Shown here: one piece after another, positions 7,509-13,972 of the stretch | How positions within the stretch are numbered: position 1 is the stretch's first letter | How the letters are laid out: each line of letters starts with the position of its first letter | Notes under the pieces: model-generated | Seen by the model: the letters and a program-made list of their open reading frames with translations, nothing else | What the model was told of the DNA's origin: nothing | Databases searched by the model: none | Translations under genes and position numbers: made by a program | Assembly: GCA_002509495.1 (NCBI GenBank) | Contig: DAEV01000089.1 | Span: 1 to 20,406 of the forward strand | Length of the DNA: 20,406 bases | Direction: 5' to 3' | Source: Methanolinea sp. UBA473 | Lineage (GTDB): Archaea > Halobacteriota > Methanomicrobia > Methanomicrobiales > Methanospirillaceae

Positions 7509-7817
7509 TTATCGGTACGCTATTTCCGGAATCGGAGTTTTCCAGTGCGATTTTAAGCTTGCCTGGAAATCCGGAAGCATATGGCTTCCCCTCTCTTCAG
7601 TCCCTGAACGATGCGCGGTCAAGTAACCACACCCCTGGGGGGAGGCGCATCCGGAAACTGCGTCCTCTGAAACGCTTGTTTCCGGGCAGAGTGTATTTAT
7701 TTCAGGGTGGCATCCGTTCATGTCCGGCTCCCTCTCGATCCAGTTCCTTTCAGACTGCGGTCGTTGCTGTTCCTCTGCGATTGCTCCTTCATCTTTCTCG
7801 GATTTTCGTGTCGGCAT
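7509..7817 (-). CDS. Possible orphan small hydrophilic protein
   Basis: An ORF of 102 residues starts at the ATG at 7817 (a GTG three codons earlier is also open). It is hydrophilic with an acidic, glutamine-rich N-terminus, five cysteines and no recognisable domain. Codon use shows no strong GC preference at third positions, which is weak evidence against coding. In favour is position: a strong TATA box lies about 35 bases upstream and the start sits inside a perfect inverted repeat at the predicted transcription start. It could equally be an untranslated RNA. The surrounding stretch 7353-7969 holds nothing else convincing. Confidence 0.3.
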   Translation of the reverse strand: MPTRKSEKDEGAIAEEQQRPQSERNWIEREPDMNGCHPEINTLCPETSVSEDAVSGCASPQGCGYLTAHRSGTEERGSHMLPDFQASLKSHWKTPIPEIAYR

Positions 7818-7862
7818 GTCCGACACGTATAGTATATTTTACATTATGTTATATATTTTTTT
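7807..7862 (-). promoter_or_regulatory. Strong TATA box with 8+8 inverted repeat at the start site
   Basis: On the minus strand AAAAATATAT at 7851-7862 is a good TATA box. The expected start of transcription, about 25 bases on, falls at the edge of a perfect inverted repeat with arms CGTGTCGG (7807-7814) and CCGACACG (7820-7827) and 5-base spacer CATGT. The layout is that of an operator blocking initiation. The XRE regulator gene ending at 7970 is an obvious candidate to bind it. Confidence 0.5.
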
Positions 7863-7969
7863 CTTATGGTATGGTTTAAAAGACACACTCTCCCGGGCAG
7901 GATTCCAGACCATCCCGCAGAGCCGGCAAGATCAACGAACTATGGTGGCCGGATCGATCACTGGCCGGG

Positions 7970-8167
7970 CTATTTCTCCTCGTAGAGAAAGACTTCTTCC
8001 ATTCCAACACCGAAATAGCGGGCGATTTTAAAGGCAAGGTCAAGGGAAGGATCGTATTTGCCCTTTTCGATCGCCAGGATGGTCTGGCGGGTTACCCCGA
8101 GGTCGTTTGCCAGGGCCTCCTGCGTGAGGTCGTGCATCGCCCGGTAAACCTTAATCCTGTTCTTCAT
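7970..8167 (-). CDS. XRE-family helix-turn-helix regulator
   Basis: This 65-residue protein consists of a single Cro/C1-type helix-turn-helix. The recognition region is at about residues 15-34 (TQEALANDLGVTRQTILAIE), followed by the typical EKGKYDPSLDLAFKIARYF segment. The ATG at 8167 is chosen because the longer frame upstream lies inside the preceding gene and is not protein-like. It overlaps the end of the DUF2178 gene by 17 bases, so the two form a coupled pair. This membrane protein plus short XRE regulator arrangement is common in archaea and bacteria, and the regulator usually controls its own operon. The partner ligand or signal is unknown. Confidence 0.9.
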   Translation of the reverse strand: MKNRIKVYRAMHDLTQEALANDLGVTRQTILAIEKGKYDPSLDLAFKIARYFGVGMEEVFLYEEK

Positions 8168-8603
8168 CCACATCCCACTCCCCGTACTGCCGGGCATAGT
8201 ACATCCTGAACACCACGTAGAGGACGAGCATGACGCAAAGAAGCGCCATCTGCATGATACCAAGGTTCCCGAGCGGGATCAGTCCTTCGCCCTCAGGACG
8301 GGGCCTGGGCCGGGGAAATCCCGGTGCCCCGAGGCCGAAGACCGCACCTCCAAGGCTGATGGCGAAGAACAGCACCCAGAAAACCTGGAGAGTCCTCACC
8401 GCTGCCTTCTGGGTGATCAGGGACGATCGTTCGTCATCCTTGCGATCCGTGATCCGATCCTTCAACACATAAAGCAGGGCGATTCCTGCAATAATAGCGA
8501 ACGTGATCAGGAACGGCTGATGTAACTCAACCGAAAGCCAGAAAATCCCGACTTCCGCCAATCCCACGATTCCCGCCAGGAGATAGAAGGTGTTCTGCTT
8601 CAT
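8151..8603 (-). CDS. DUF2178-like four-helix membrane protein
   Basis: This 150-residue protein has four predicted membrane segments at about residues 5-22, 29-47, 70-92 and 112-133. Between helices 2 and 3 lies a charged D-R-K-D-D-E-R segment and between 3 and 4 a proline- and arginine-rich loop (RPRPRPEGEG). This layout, with an XRE regulator encoded next to it, matches DUF2178-type proteins of methanogens. The ATG at 8603 is chosen over an in-frame start 37 codons upstream because membrane helix 1 follows at once and the extension is not protein-like. Upstream, a TTTTTGTAC or ACTATACA element may be the promoter with little or no leader. Function is unknown; a membrane sensor or transporter-like role paired with the regulator is possible. 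Confidence 0.7.
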   Translation of the reverse strand: MKQNTFYLLAGIVGLAEVGIFWLSVELHQPFLITFAIIAGIALLYVLKDRITDRKDDERSSLITQKAAVRTLQVFWVLFFAISLGGAVFGLGAPGFPRPRPRPEGEGLIPLGNLGIMQMALLCVMLVLYVVFRMYYARQYGEWDVDEEQD

Positions 8604-8656
8604 GGTTGTTCGTTGTGTATAGTGTAGGACGCGGGGTACAAAAACGTTCACCCGTT

Positions 8657-8683
8657 CCCGGGGGCTGTTTATTGCCCCCCGGG
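8657..8683 (-). terminator. Strong hairpin terminator after the cupin/CxxC operon
   Basis: The arms CCCGGGGGC (8657-8665) and GCCCCCCGGG (8674-8683) pair with a single bulged base around the loop TGTTTATT. It lies 46 bases past the stop of the minus-strand gene at 8730 and is followed on that strand by a short T-run. Confidence 0.6.
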
Positions 8684-8729
8684 TCATTCCAGGATCCTCC
8701 GCCCACCGTCCCACTGCCCGCCCTTTCCC

Positions 8730-9005
8730 TTATCCCTGCTCTTTATATTCGCGAAGGAGTGCCTCCGCGTACAGGGATTCCTTTTTGGTCGGCACGTAAT
8801 TGAATTCCTTAACCCTCTTCATGATCTCGGCGGTGATCATCGAATCGTCCGTGAGGTTGAGCTCCTGTACATTCTTGAGAATATATTCGAGATGATCGAT
8901 GCCCGTCTCCTTCCCATCGATCAGGATCCTTTTCGTCTTGATCCTGTCGGGGGGAATTCCTCCACAGATCGAGCAGTAATTCCCGTCTTTCTCATCGCCT
9001 GTCAT
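8730..9005 (-). CDS. Small CxxC protein coupled to a cupin
   Basis: This 91-residue protein has an N-terminal knuckle Y-C-S-I-C-G-G (Cys11, Cys14), a middle segment with KTKRILIDGKETGIDHLEYI, and a C-terminal helix carrying the motif V-K-E-F-N-Y-V-P-T-K-K. The same kind of small protein occurs in other methanogens as far as I recall, but I cannot name the family. Two cysteines alone could bind metal as a dimer or act as a redox pair. It starts 3 bases after the stop of the cupin gene, with GGGAG 6 bases before the ATG, so the two are translated together. A strong terminator follows. A redox or metal-handling role is likely but unproven. Confidence 0.75.
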   Translation of the reverse strand: MTGDEKDGNYCSICGGIPPDRIKTKRILIDGKETGIDHLEYILKNVQELNLTDDSMITAEIMKRVKEFNYVPTKKESLYAEALLREYKEQG

Positions 9006-9008
9006 GGA

Positions 9009-9374
9009 TTACTCCCTGATCATGATCAGCATCATCTTGAACTTCGTGATCGCAGAAAGGGCGTGGGGAGCATTGGCCGGGAAGATGATTGTGTCGCCCT
9101 CTTTCATCTGATGGGTCTCTCCCGCAACCCAGACCTCGCATTCTCCGTCCAGGATGGTGACCACTGCATCGAAGGGGGCGGTATGCTCGGAGAGCCCTTC
9201 GTCCTCGTCGAAGGAGAAGAGCGTAATGCTGCCGGACTTCCTGTTGACGATCATCCGGCTGGCAACAGTCCCATCCTGGTACTGCACCAGGTCTTTTAAG
9301 GAGAGGACGCGGCCCAATAATTCGCCTCTCTTTGCATCCTGTTTTTTTGGGGATTCGATGTTGAATTCCGCCAT
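9009..9374 (-). CDS. Cupin-domain protein
   Basis: This 121-residue protein is a single cupin barrel, with motif 1 around H64 and D69 (EHTAPFDAVVTILDGE) and motif 2 around P-A-N-A-P-H104. The usual second histidine of motif 1 is absent, so the metal site is reduced compared with the cupin at 7026. The ATG at 9374 is chosen because GGAG lies 9 bases upstream; the ATG three codons earlier directly abuts that GGAG. A TATA box at 9411-9420 gives a leader of about 14 bases. It forms a two-gene operon with the CxxC protein. Similar cupins in methanogens often sit next to redox proteins; substrate unknown. Confidence 0.85.
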   Translation of the reverse strand: MAEFNIESPKKQDAKRGELLGRVLSLKDLVQYQDGTVASRMIVNRKSGSITLFSFDEDEGLSEHTAPFDAVVTILDGECEVWVAGETHQMKEGDTIIFPANAPHALSAITKFKMMLIMIRE

Positions 9375-9410
9375 CCGCTTCATCTCCTATGCAACTGATA
9401 GGCTTGAAGC

Positions 9411-9420
9411 AATATAATCC
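9411..9420 (-). promoter_or_regulatory. TATA box of the cupin/CxxC operon
   Basis: GGATTATATT on the minus strand predicts a start near 9388 and a leader of about 14 bases carrying the GGAG ribosome site. It stands in a gap of about 200 bases between hisD and the cupin that otherwise shows nothing. Confidence 0.6.
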
Positions 9421-9576
9421 TGATTCCCGCGTCCATCATGTTCCACAACCTTGATGGCATTGATTGGAAAAAGGGCTGGTTTCCTTTTCCGGTTTTCCCG
9501 TTGGAAATGCTGATAGATATGGGAACTACAGCCTGTTGCTGACCGCGACCGTGATACCGATCAAATCCAGGTGGAA

Positions 9577-10827
9577 TTAACGCGATGCCCGCCTGATGCG
9601 AACCGATTCCGCATGGGCGAAGAGGCCTTCGGCCTCTGCGATCGTCTCGATGACATCCCCGATCGCGCCAAGGCCTGTCCTGTCGATGATCTGCACCGTT
9701 GAGGCCTTGCAGAAATGGCCGACGTTGAGCCCGGAGTAGGTCTTCGCATAGCCTGCCGTGGGCAGGACATGGTTGGTGCCGGACGCATAATCACCGGCCG
9801 CCACCGGAGCATAGGCACCCACGAAAATGGACCCCGCGTGTTTCACTGCGTTGAGGACCGTCAATGGATCCTCGACCTGCAGGGAGAGGTGTTCCGGGGC
9901 GATCTCGTTCATCGCCCGGACCGCCGAATCGATATCAGGGGCGATTACATATCCCGATTTTCCAAGGGCCTTGAGGATGATCTCCTTTCTTGGGGCAACC
10001 TGTACCAGGCGCTCCACCTCCAGGCCCACTTTCTCTGCCATCGCCGGATCCGTGGTGATGAGCACGCATGCTGCGTCAGGGTCATGCTCTGACTGGGCCA
10101 GGATATCGATCGCGATGAATGTCGGGTTTGCCGAACTGTCCGCGAGGATCCCGATCTCGCTCGGGCCGGCCGGGAAATCGATCTCGGCGTGTTCGCGGAG
10201 CATTATCTTCGCGGCGGTGACATACACATTTCCCGGCCCCACGATCTTCTGGACCGGTTTGATGGTATGTGTCCCGAGCGCCATGGCTGCAACCGCCTGT
10301 GCACCGCCAATCCGGTATATTTCATCCACGCCTGCGATATCGAGGGCGACCAGGGTGAGCGGGAGCACGGGGGGAGGAGTGCAGGCGCACATCTCCGGGA
10401 CACCCGCGACCTTTGCCGGGACCGCGTTCATCAGGGCGGTTGAGGGGTAGGCAGCTCGCCGTCCCGGGACATACAGGCCGACCCGGTCGAGCGGTGTCGT
10501 CTTCACTCCAAGGATGATCCCCGGTTCGACCTCTTCGAGCCAGAGATTTTTCTCCTTCTGGAGTTCATGGAACCGCGTGATCCGGGCCTCCGCCTCGATC
10601 AGGCTCTCGACGACCCGGTCTTCGACATCGTTATACGCAGCCTCCCGTTCCTCATCGGTCACGCGGACCGACTGGGCCCCGGGTTCGTACTTCCTTGCCA
10701 TCTCGAGCAGGGCTGCATCGCCACCCTCCCGGACGGTTTTGATGATCCTGGCAACGGATTCCCTTGCTTCCTCAAGGCTTGAGCGCCGATCCATCACCCA
10801 GCGATCCACATCAAGCGCGTTCCACAT
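9577..10827 (-). CDS. hisD: Histidinol dehydrogenase
   Basis: This protein of 416 residues catalyses the last two steps of histidine synthesis, oxidising L-histidinol to histidine with two NAD+ and one zinc. All key groups are visible: the GLYVPGR motif, RIGGAQAVAA, VGPGNVYV, the zinc ligands in QSEHDPDA (Gln and His), the catalytic pair in APEHLSL (Glu-His), Asp in AAGDYASGTNHVLPT and the C-terminal zinc His in EGLFAHAESVR. The ATG at 10827 gives the length usual for the family. A longer start at 10920 adds 31 residues and has GAGGGG 5 bases upstream plus a TATA-like ACTTAAAAGAG near 10954-10964, so it cannot be excluded. No other his gene is adjacent, as often seen in archaea where his genes are scattered. 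Confidence 0.96.
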   Translation of the reverse strand: MWNALDVDRWVMDRRSSLEEARESVARIIKTVREGGDAALLEMARKYEPGAQSVRVTDEEREAAYNDVEDRVVESLIEAEARITRFHELQKEKNLWLEEVEPGIILGVKTTPLDRVGLYVPGRRAAYPSTALMNAVPAKVAGVPEMCACTPPPVLPLTLVALDIAGVDEIYRIGGAQAVAAMALGTHTIKPVQKIVGPGNVYVTAAKIMLREHAEIDFPAGPSEIGILADSSANPTFIAIDILAQSEHDPDAACVLITTDPAMAEKVGLEVERLVQVAPRKEIILKALGKSGYVIAPDIDSAVRAMNEIAPEHLSLQVEDPLTVLNAVKHAGSIFVGAYAPVAAGDYASGTNHVLPTAGYAKTYSGLNVGHFCKASTVQIIDRTGLGAIGDVIETIAEAEGLFAHAESVRIRRASR

Positions 10828-11049
10828 GCGGACATCTGTTTCTTTTCCATCGTGATAAGGATGTGTTTGAGAAGGACAGGAGGAGGGGGATCCGGGAGTC
10901 CGGTTTTTCTCCGCCTTCATAGTAGCCCCTCATCACCGATACGATTTCACCTGCTCTTTTAAGTCCCGGACAGAATGAAGGGTGCTGCTGGACACCACAT
11001 TCTCATCGGGATGTTCCTTGACTCCTGATCCTCCCGTCCTTAAACCCTC

Positions 11050-12195
11050 TCAGAACAACCATCGCATCTTCGGGATCGATACAGGAAGCAGATCTCCGAT
11101 ATGGGCAGCGTGGCTGCGGTAATCATCGAACCAGCGTGCCATCGGGTTGCTCCGGTATACAAGCATCTTTCCGATATTGGCCGAATCCGCTGCCTGGTGG
11201 TACCGCATCACGACGTGGTGGGCAGTCTTTCCCACGACCTCTATCTTGCCCGTCGCATGCGACATCACGAACCGGGCGCGTTTTGCCAGGCCGGAACAGG
11301 CCTTCCATGCCTGCTGGATAATTTCGTAGGATCGCTCGACCGGTGTCTGGAAAAGCCGGTTCCCGAGTGACGGACGGCACTGGAAGACATAGTAGGGAGA
11401 GACACCGGCAAACGAGAGTTTCCTGAAGAGCTGGGTGAAGACCTCCGGATCGCTGTTCACCCCGTTTAAGACAGGAGTCTGGTGGACGACGACGACACCG
11501 GCCCGGTGGAGTTGCCCGATCGCCTGCATCGATACTTCCGTCATTTCCCGGGGATGGTTGTAATGGGCCATGACATAGATCCTTCTTTCCGGCGTGCTGT
11601 ACCTAGATAGGACATCGATGAGGCCGGGATCGTTGAGGAAACGGTAGGGATTGTAGGCCGGCATCTTGCTGCCGATACGGATGATGTTGACATGCTCGAT
11701 CTCGCGCAGCTCTTTGAGGATCGACTCCAGCCGTCTCGTTTCCAGCGTGAACGGATCTCCCCCGGTCAGGAGGACGTCGGTGATCTCCTGGTGGGACCGG
11801 ATATACTCGAGGCCTGCGGAAACATCCTTGATCGTCTCGCGTTCGCAACCGACAAAGAGCCTTTTCCTGAAACAGAACCTGCATACACCTCCGCAGACAT
11901 CTGACAGAAGGAGAAGCCCGGTCTGCGCATATTTATGCTGGAGTCCCGGGAGTTTTGTGTAGTCTTTCTCGCGGGAGGGATCCATGGATCCTCCACCGTT
12001 CAGTTCGCGGGGATCGGGGACCACGATCCGTCGGATGGGGTCCTGCCGGTCCTTCCAGTCGATCAGGGACAGGTAGTAATCATTTGCACGGAACGGGAAC
12101 GTCCGGGTGACCTCGTCCAGCTCCTGGCGTTCCTTCGGTTCGAGCCCGACAAGGTTGTCGAGTTCGTCAATGGAATGTATGAATCTCGGGTTCAT
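11050..12195 (-). CDS. Lysine 2,3-aminomutase-family radical SAM enzyme, possibly glutamate-specific
   Basis: This 381-residue protein has the radical SAM triad C101-GGV-C105-RF-C108, TGGDPF for SAM binding, and the KamA-family core TPVLNGVN and PYYVFQC. Lys317 in SHATGK sits where the PLP lysine of lysine 2,3-aminomutase is expected, though the glycine loop before it is shorter. The ATG at 12195 is preceded by GAGGTG at 5 bases, which favours it over the start 20 codons upstream. The two aspartates that hold the lysine side chain in the clostridial enzyme (Asp293 and Asp330) align by eye with Arg274 and Ser312. Glutamate 2,3-aminomutase is reported to use Lys and Asn there. A beta-amino acid product used as osmolyte is plausible; no acetyltransferase ablB is adjacent. 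Family certain, substrate inferred. Confidence 0.88.
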   Translation of the reverse strand: MNPRFIHSIDELDNLVGLEPKERQELDEVTRTFPFRANDYYLSLIDWKDRQDPIRRIVVPDPRELNGGGSMDPSREKDYTKLPGLQHKYAQTGLLLLSDVCGGVCRFCFRKRLFVGCERETIKDVSAGLEYIRSHQEITDVLLTGGDPFTLETRRLESILKELREIEHVNIIRIGSKMPAYNPYRFLNDPGLIDVLSRYSTPERRIYVMAHYNHPREMTEVSMQAIGQLHRAGVVVVHQTPVLNGVNSDPEVFTQLFRKLSFAGVSPYYVFQCRPSLGNRLFQTPVERSYEIIQQAWKACSGLAKRARFVMSHATGKIEVVGKTAHHVVMRYHQAADSANIGKMLVYRSNPMARWFDDYRSHAAHIGDLLPVSIPKMRWLF

Positions 12196-12426
12196 GTATG
12201 CACCTCGTGGTGGTTGTCCTGCCTGGTACACAGAACAGGTGAGGGTGCCGCGCAAGGAATCGGAATAAAGGTGATGTATGCGTTTGCCGCAGCACCCGGT
12301 AACCTTTTTTTAGGGCTCATGTGTTAAACCCTTTCTGTAAGGGAGGCAGGGCACTTGAGGAGGACCGGAAGGCGCCCGGGGGTTTCACGATACGGGCTTA
12401 CCTCCTCCATCACACATCATGAGCGA

Positions 12427-12452
12427 GGAAAATCACCAGGCCGTGATTTTTC
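12427..12452. repeat. Inverted repeat, 8-base perfect arms
   Basis: The arms AAAATCAC (12429-12436) and GTGATTTT (12443-12450) are perfect with a 6-base spacer, extended outward by a wobble and one more pair. It stands alone in the gap 12196-12622, which has no convincing gene; a TATA-like A-run on the minus strand near 12301-12313 may serve the aminomutase gene. Confidence 0.4.
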
Positions 12453-12557
12453 CATCTGAAATTGAAATGAGAAACGGTATGCGAGGGGAGGGAACCAGAA
12501 AGGAGAGTTTTATGCGTTTATCTCGTTCACCGCGCATTTTTTTGCCCCTGCGACCGA

Positions 12558-12599
12558 CCCCTCCCCCCGACCCCGCCCCTACCAAGCCGAAGGGGCGGG
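12558..12599 (-). repeat. G-quadruplex-type tract overlapping a GC hairpin
   Basis: On the minus strand four G-runs of at least four (12576-12579, 12571-12574, 12563-12568, 12558-12561) are separated by loops of 1, 2 and 1 bases. The first run is also part of a perfect 9-base stem CCCGCCCCT (12572-12580) with AGGGGCGGG (12591-12599). The two structures compete. The hairpin lies about 24 bases past the stop of the secreted-protein gene and may terminate it. Confidence 0.55.
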
Positions 12600-12622
12600 C
12601 CTCTATCGGAAGAAATTTTCTT

Positions 12623-12862
12623 TTAATTAAAAATTACGCTTTTCGAAAAGTGTTCATCGATAAGATCTCGAAAAATCAACTCAAAAGGTCCTTGCCAATT
12701 TATACCTGGACCAGCAACTGCTGTACAACTATTTGTAAGATCAGTTAACGGGGGGGATGGGCGGCTGTGGAGATCCATCCCGGAGAAGTCTATTCTCGCT
12801 GCAGAAACCACGGGAACGCAGAGAAGAAAGACAAAAATTAACGCAGGAATTACTTTTTTCAT
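12623..12862 (-). CDS. Small secreted protein of unknown function
   Basis: This 79-residue protein starts with a clear signal peptide: two lysines, about 16 hydrophobic residues and a V-V-S-A cleavage site near residue 22. The mature part is about 57 residues, with one cysteine and no recognisable domain. A GGTGAT element lies 4 bases before the ATG; a GTG three codons earlier is also open. The shortness of the mature part and the AT-rich C-terminal codons raise the possibility that it is the remnant of a longer exported protein. A GC hairpin follows the stop. Confidence 0.5.
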   Translation of the reverse strand: MKKVIPALIFVFLLCVPVVSAARIDFSGMDLHSRPSPPLTDLTNSCTAVAGPGINWQGPFELIFRDLIDEHFSKSVIFN

Positions 12863-12871
12863 GGGTATCAC

Positions 12872-13375
12872 CGTATATCACTTCATGGGTTTCATCATAT
12901 GGTTGAAAATGAAGCTCCTGTCAGGATAAAAATATCCCTGAAATTTTATGTTCCCATAATTTCAATTGACGGGACATCGTGTTCCGCTCACTTCCAGACC
13001 GTCCGCTCCTCCTTTCGTCCGGTGCTCCGGACTGTCGTTCGCTCACACCATGCCCCTGTTCTTCATTTCTGATTTTAGGTGATGACGCCCACGGCTTCGT
13101 CGCTACACTTCTCGCCGTCGGCTGTTCTATCCCGCTCCTCGCAGACCGGGCCGTGTTCCTCCTCTCCCCGATGGGAGAGGCAGTATTTACGATGGAGGAC
13201 CTTCGGGCCAGTTCTGAGTGTTCGTCGGTACGATGGGGAAGGAGCGCGGGCGGGACGGTCATCGGAGCCCCTCCTTCCGGGCGGAAAAACCATAATGCCC
13301 TCGTAGAGCAAACGTGATTCTGGCTCCCCCGGGTTTCAAACTGTGGTAGGTTCCGAAATTCTGGGCGGGGGCCAC
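12872..13375. other. About 500 bases without a credible gene
   Basis: Both strands carry open frames here, but they overlap one another, are rich in R, S and P on one strand and lack any domain, start signal or TATA box. The part near 12990-13050 is rich in CGCTC and TCCG words like other intergenic stretches further right (18.4-18.6 kb and 20.2-20.4 kb). It looks like non-coding or decayed sequence. Confidence 0.5.
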
Positions 13376-13513
13376 TTATTGCTCTTCTCGACATGGCTGA
13401 CTCTCCTTTAGGAGGACGTATCCTCGTTCGGCCAGGAACCGCCCGATACCGGCGAACCCCGTCCGTTTCTCGTAGGCATCGAGACCTTCAAGGGAAATTT
13501 CCAGTTGTTTCAT
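13376..13513 (-). CDS. 45-residue small protein
   Basis: This 45-residue protein begins MKQLEISLEGLDAYEKRTG. The start ATG at 13513 has GGAG 7 bases upstream, and codons are GC-rich at third positions like the core genes. It is predicted to be mostly helical, acidic and then mixed. No family is recognised. Immediately upstream lie two interleaved perfect inverted repeats, one of which includes the first base of its ribosome site, suggesting tight control of its expression. Such size and control would fit an antitoxin, a leader peptide or a small regulator. There is no partner gene of obvious toxin type next to it. Confidence 0.5.
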   Translation of the reverse strand: MKQLEISLEGLDAYEKRTGFAGIGRFLAERGYVLLKESQPCREEQ

Positions 13514-13523
13514 GTTCCTACTC

Positions 13524-13581
13524 CGGCATGCGACCCGATGAGAACAGGACCTTTGAACGGTCGCATGCCGTCTCAAAGGTC
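13524..13581 (-). promoter_or_regulatory. Two interleaved perfect inverted repeats before the 45-residue gene
   Basis: Repeat A has 12-base arms CGGCATGCGACC (13524-13535) and GGTCGCATGCCG (13559-13570). Repeat B has 9-base arms GACCTTTGA (13548-13556) and TCAAAGGTC (13573-13581). Each loop contains one arm of the other. In minus-strand RNA, helix A would reach into the ribosome site of the gene at 13513, while helix B would compete with it. It may be an RNA switch or a DNA operator. Confidence 0.55.
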
Positions 13582-13708
13582 GGAGGAAGGATGAATAACG
13601 GGGATGAGCGTGCAGGGTGAAAATAACGGCTTGATACAGTTCGATTTAAAATAGGATCCGTAGGAAATGGCGTTCAGAGTACGGAAGCCACGCAAAAAAA
13701 AGGGGAAA

Positions 13709-13894
13709 TTAATTCCCAACATCCGAGTTGGATTCGACTACTTTATCCAGGCGGATGGCGGCCCGGCACCTGGGGCACCAGATCCGGACCGGTCTTCTTC
13801 AGTGGTTTCCCCGATGAACTCTCTCCACCCAGCACCCCATGCAGGTCCACTCATACCCACAGCGGTGACAGGTGACACGAATACTAGAGGGCAT
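13709..13894 (-). pseudogene. Zinc-ribbon gene interrupted by an in-frame TGA
   Basis: Starting at the ATG at 13894, the minus strand encodes 31 residues including the knuckle T-C-H-R-C-G-Y-E-W and a further C-M-G-C. A TGA at codon 32 (13799-13801) then interrupts the frame. The same frame continues with the second knuckle W-C-P-R-C-R-A-A and ends at TAA after 61 residue codons plus the stop. Archaeal small zinc-ribbon DNA-binding proteins of the VTCxRCGYxW...CPRC type have this layout. A single CGA-to-TGA or TGG-to-TGA change would explain it. A TATA-like CATATTTCC lies about 25 bases upstream of the ATG, giving a leaderless start. An opposing plus-strand ORF covers the same bases but has no supporting features. 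Confidence 0.5.
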
Positions 13895-13972
13895 GATCAG
13901 GCAGCTGCACCTTGGGGAAATATGCGAAGCTGGCATGAGGAGGGTGAGAGTGGAGGGAACACTGTATGACAA

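Noticed and set aside
12419..12748. Plus-strand 109-residue ORF
   Set aside because: It runs through the C-rich quadruplex tract and antisense to the secreted-protein gene, with no ribosome site or domain.
12921..13394. Long minus-strand ORF of 157 residues and opposing ORFs
   Set aside because: Rich in R, S, P and G without domain, start signals or consistent codon bias; competing frames are open on both strands, as expected in GC-rich non-coding DNA.
13799..13801. Selenocysteine or other recoding of the TGA in the zinc-ribbon gene
   Set aside because: No hairpin resembling an archaeal selenocysteine element was identified, and selenoproteins are not expected in Methanomicrobiales; a nonsense mutation is simpler.
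13667..13969. Plus-strand 100-residue ORF with a TATA-like element upstream
   Set aside because: Only its first 20 or so residues look protein-like. The rest is proline-, glycine- and serine-rich without a domain, and the opposite strand encodes a clear zinc-ribbon pattern.
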